DNA of 64,000 bases from assembly GCA_021568835.1 (NCBI GenBank), contig JAKGSH010000010.1, forward strand, positions 124,001 through 188,000, given 5' to 3'. The notes under the pieces were generated by a model. That model saw only the letters and a program-made list of their open reading frames with translations, had not been told where the DNA came from and searched no databases. This DNA is from Streptomyces sp. Tue 6430. Lineage in GTDB: Bacteria > Actinomycetota > Actinomycetes > Streptomycetales > Streptomycetaceae. Below are positions 63,386-64,000 of the stretch, one piece after another. Each line of letters opens with the position of its first letter. Position 1 is the stretch's first letter. The position numbers were made by a program, and so were the translations under genes.

Positions 63386-64000
63386 GTGAGCACCACCGCA
63401 CTCCGGGGCCGCGACGCCGCGGCCCCCTCCCGCCCCCGGCCGTCCGGCACACCCGGGGGCGCGGTTCCTCCTGCTGCTCGCCGTCTTCCTCTGCGCCGCC
63501 TGCGGCCTCGTCTACGAGCTGGCACTCACCGCGCTGGGCAGCTACCTCATCGGCAACTCCGTGCTCCAGACCTCCGTGGTCATCTCCGTGATGGTCTTCG
63601 CGATGGGTCTCGGCTCGCTCGCCGCCAAACCGCTGCGCCGCCGCGCGGTCGGCGCGTTCGCCGTCGTCGAGGGGGTGCTGGCGCTGGTCGGCGGCCTGTC
63701 CGTGCTGGTGCTGTACGCGGCGTTCGCCTGGCTCCAGCTGTACACCCCGGCGATGATCGTGATCACGCTGGTGGTCGGCCTCCTCATCGGGGCCGAGATC
63801 CCGCTGCTGATGACGCTGCTGCAACGGATCCGGCGGCAGGAGGCGGGCAGCGCCGTCGCCGACATGTTCGCCGTCGACTACATCGGGGCGCTGGTGGGCG
63901 GGTTGTGCTTCCCGCTGCTGCTCCTGCCGACGTTCGGACAGCTGCGGGGCGCACTGGTGGTCGGCGCGGTCAACGCGGTGGCCGGCGTCGTCGTGGTGCT
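63386..64000 (+). CDS. Polyamine aminopropyltransferase-like membrane protein (partial; frame break near its start)
   Basis: The N-terminal membrane part of a spermidine-synthase-like protein that runs off the window. The helices are clear: [40 protein letters not shown], and [20 protein letters not shown], followed by [23 protein letters not shown] 63386 opens a Pro-rich start in another frame. Linking it to the helices needs two added bases or one removed, probably in the C5/G5 runs at 63423-63459. The aminopropyltransferase domain itself would lie beyond 64000. Confidence 0.8.
   Translation, partial: MSTTALRGRDAAAPSRPRPSGTPGGAVPPAARRLPLRRLRPRLRAGTHRAGQLPHRQLRAPDLRGHLRDGLRDGSRLARRQTAAPPRGRRVRRRRGGAGAGRRPVRAGAVRGVRLAPAVHPGDDRDHAGGRPPHRGRDPAADDAAATDPAAGGGQRRRRHVRRRLHRGAGGRVVLPAAAPADVRTAAGRTGGRRGQRGGRRRRGA

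Overview
The window is chromosomal DNA from a Streptomyces or a very close relative. It has very high GC, extreme third-position G/C bias, GTG starts and dense 4-base gene overlaps. Its gene content is typical of the genus: a whiE-type spore-pigment cluster, a Lcp rubber oxygenase, a HelR-like RNA polymerase ATPase, cobalt CbiMNQO under a B12 riboswitch, a class F sortase and SpoIIE-type phosphatases. No tRNA, rRNA, CRISPR array, phage or intact insertion sequence was seen.

Layout. (1) 1-8.4 kb: an F420-type oxidoreductase and an alpha-methylacyl-CoA racemase face a TetR gene across two matching operator-like sites. A DUF4334 protein, a zinc alcohol dehydrogenase, a tandem-headed TetR and the latex clearing protein lcp follow. 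Together they look like a locus for cleaving polyisoprene and degrading the methyl-branched products. (2) 9.5-14.4 kb: helR, an NADP-dependent quinone-reductase-like enzyme, and an SDR/TetR pair around a clear operator. (3) 15-21 kb: copper resistance. CsoR-type palindromes precede copZ-copA and also a DUF4396 membrane protein; a TetR/MFS efflux pair lies between. (4) 21-31.8 kb: signalling and housekeeping genes (two PP2C phosphatases, IclR, ANTAR, AraC, MarR, PAP2, YihY) plus a coupled nucleotidyltransferase/BON/metallophosphoesterase operon. (5) 32-35 kb: riboswitch and cbiMNQO. (6) 36.2-47.7 kb: an 11.4-kb minus-strand operon of eleven genes behind a Zur-box-like site. It encodes an ATP-grasp ligase, a DUF364-like protein, a 31-residue peptide, a cysteine-synthase-like PLP enzyme, a dipeptide epimerase, an MFS exporter, a methyltransferase and a complete peptide-type ABC importer. 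This looks like an undescribed zinc-metallophore or small-peptide system and is the most interesting item here. (7) 49.7-59.7 kb: the aromatic polyketide spore-pigment cluster, with a repeat-rich wall protein and its sortase inserted between the hydroxylase and the core genes. (8) 59.7-64 kb: a secreted beta-helix protein, a DUF6629 protein, and a DUF2617/DUF4247/DUF350/aminopropyltransferase-like operon that runs off the end.

Data quality. At least 17 genes or gene sites carry a reading-frame break. Almost every break is repaired by adding exactly one base, usually in a G or C run of 3-5. Such a uniform pattern points to homopolymer under-calling in the sequence rather than mass gene decay. 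These genes are therefore listed as CDS with the break noted. Short tandem repeats also sit in many intergenic gaps.
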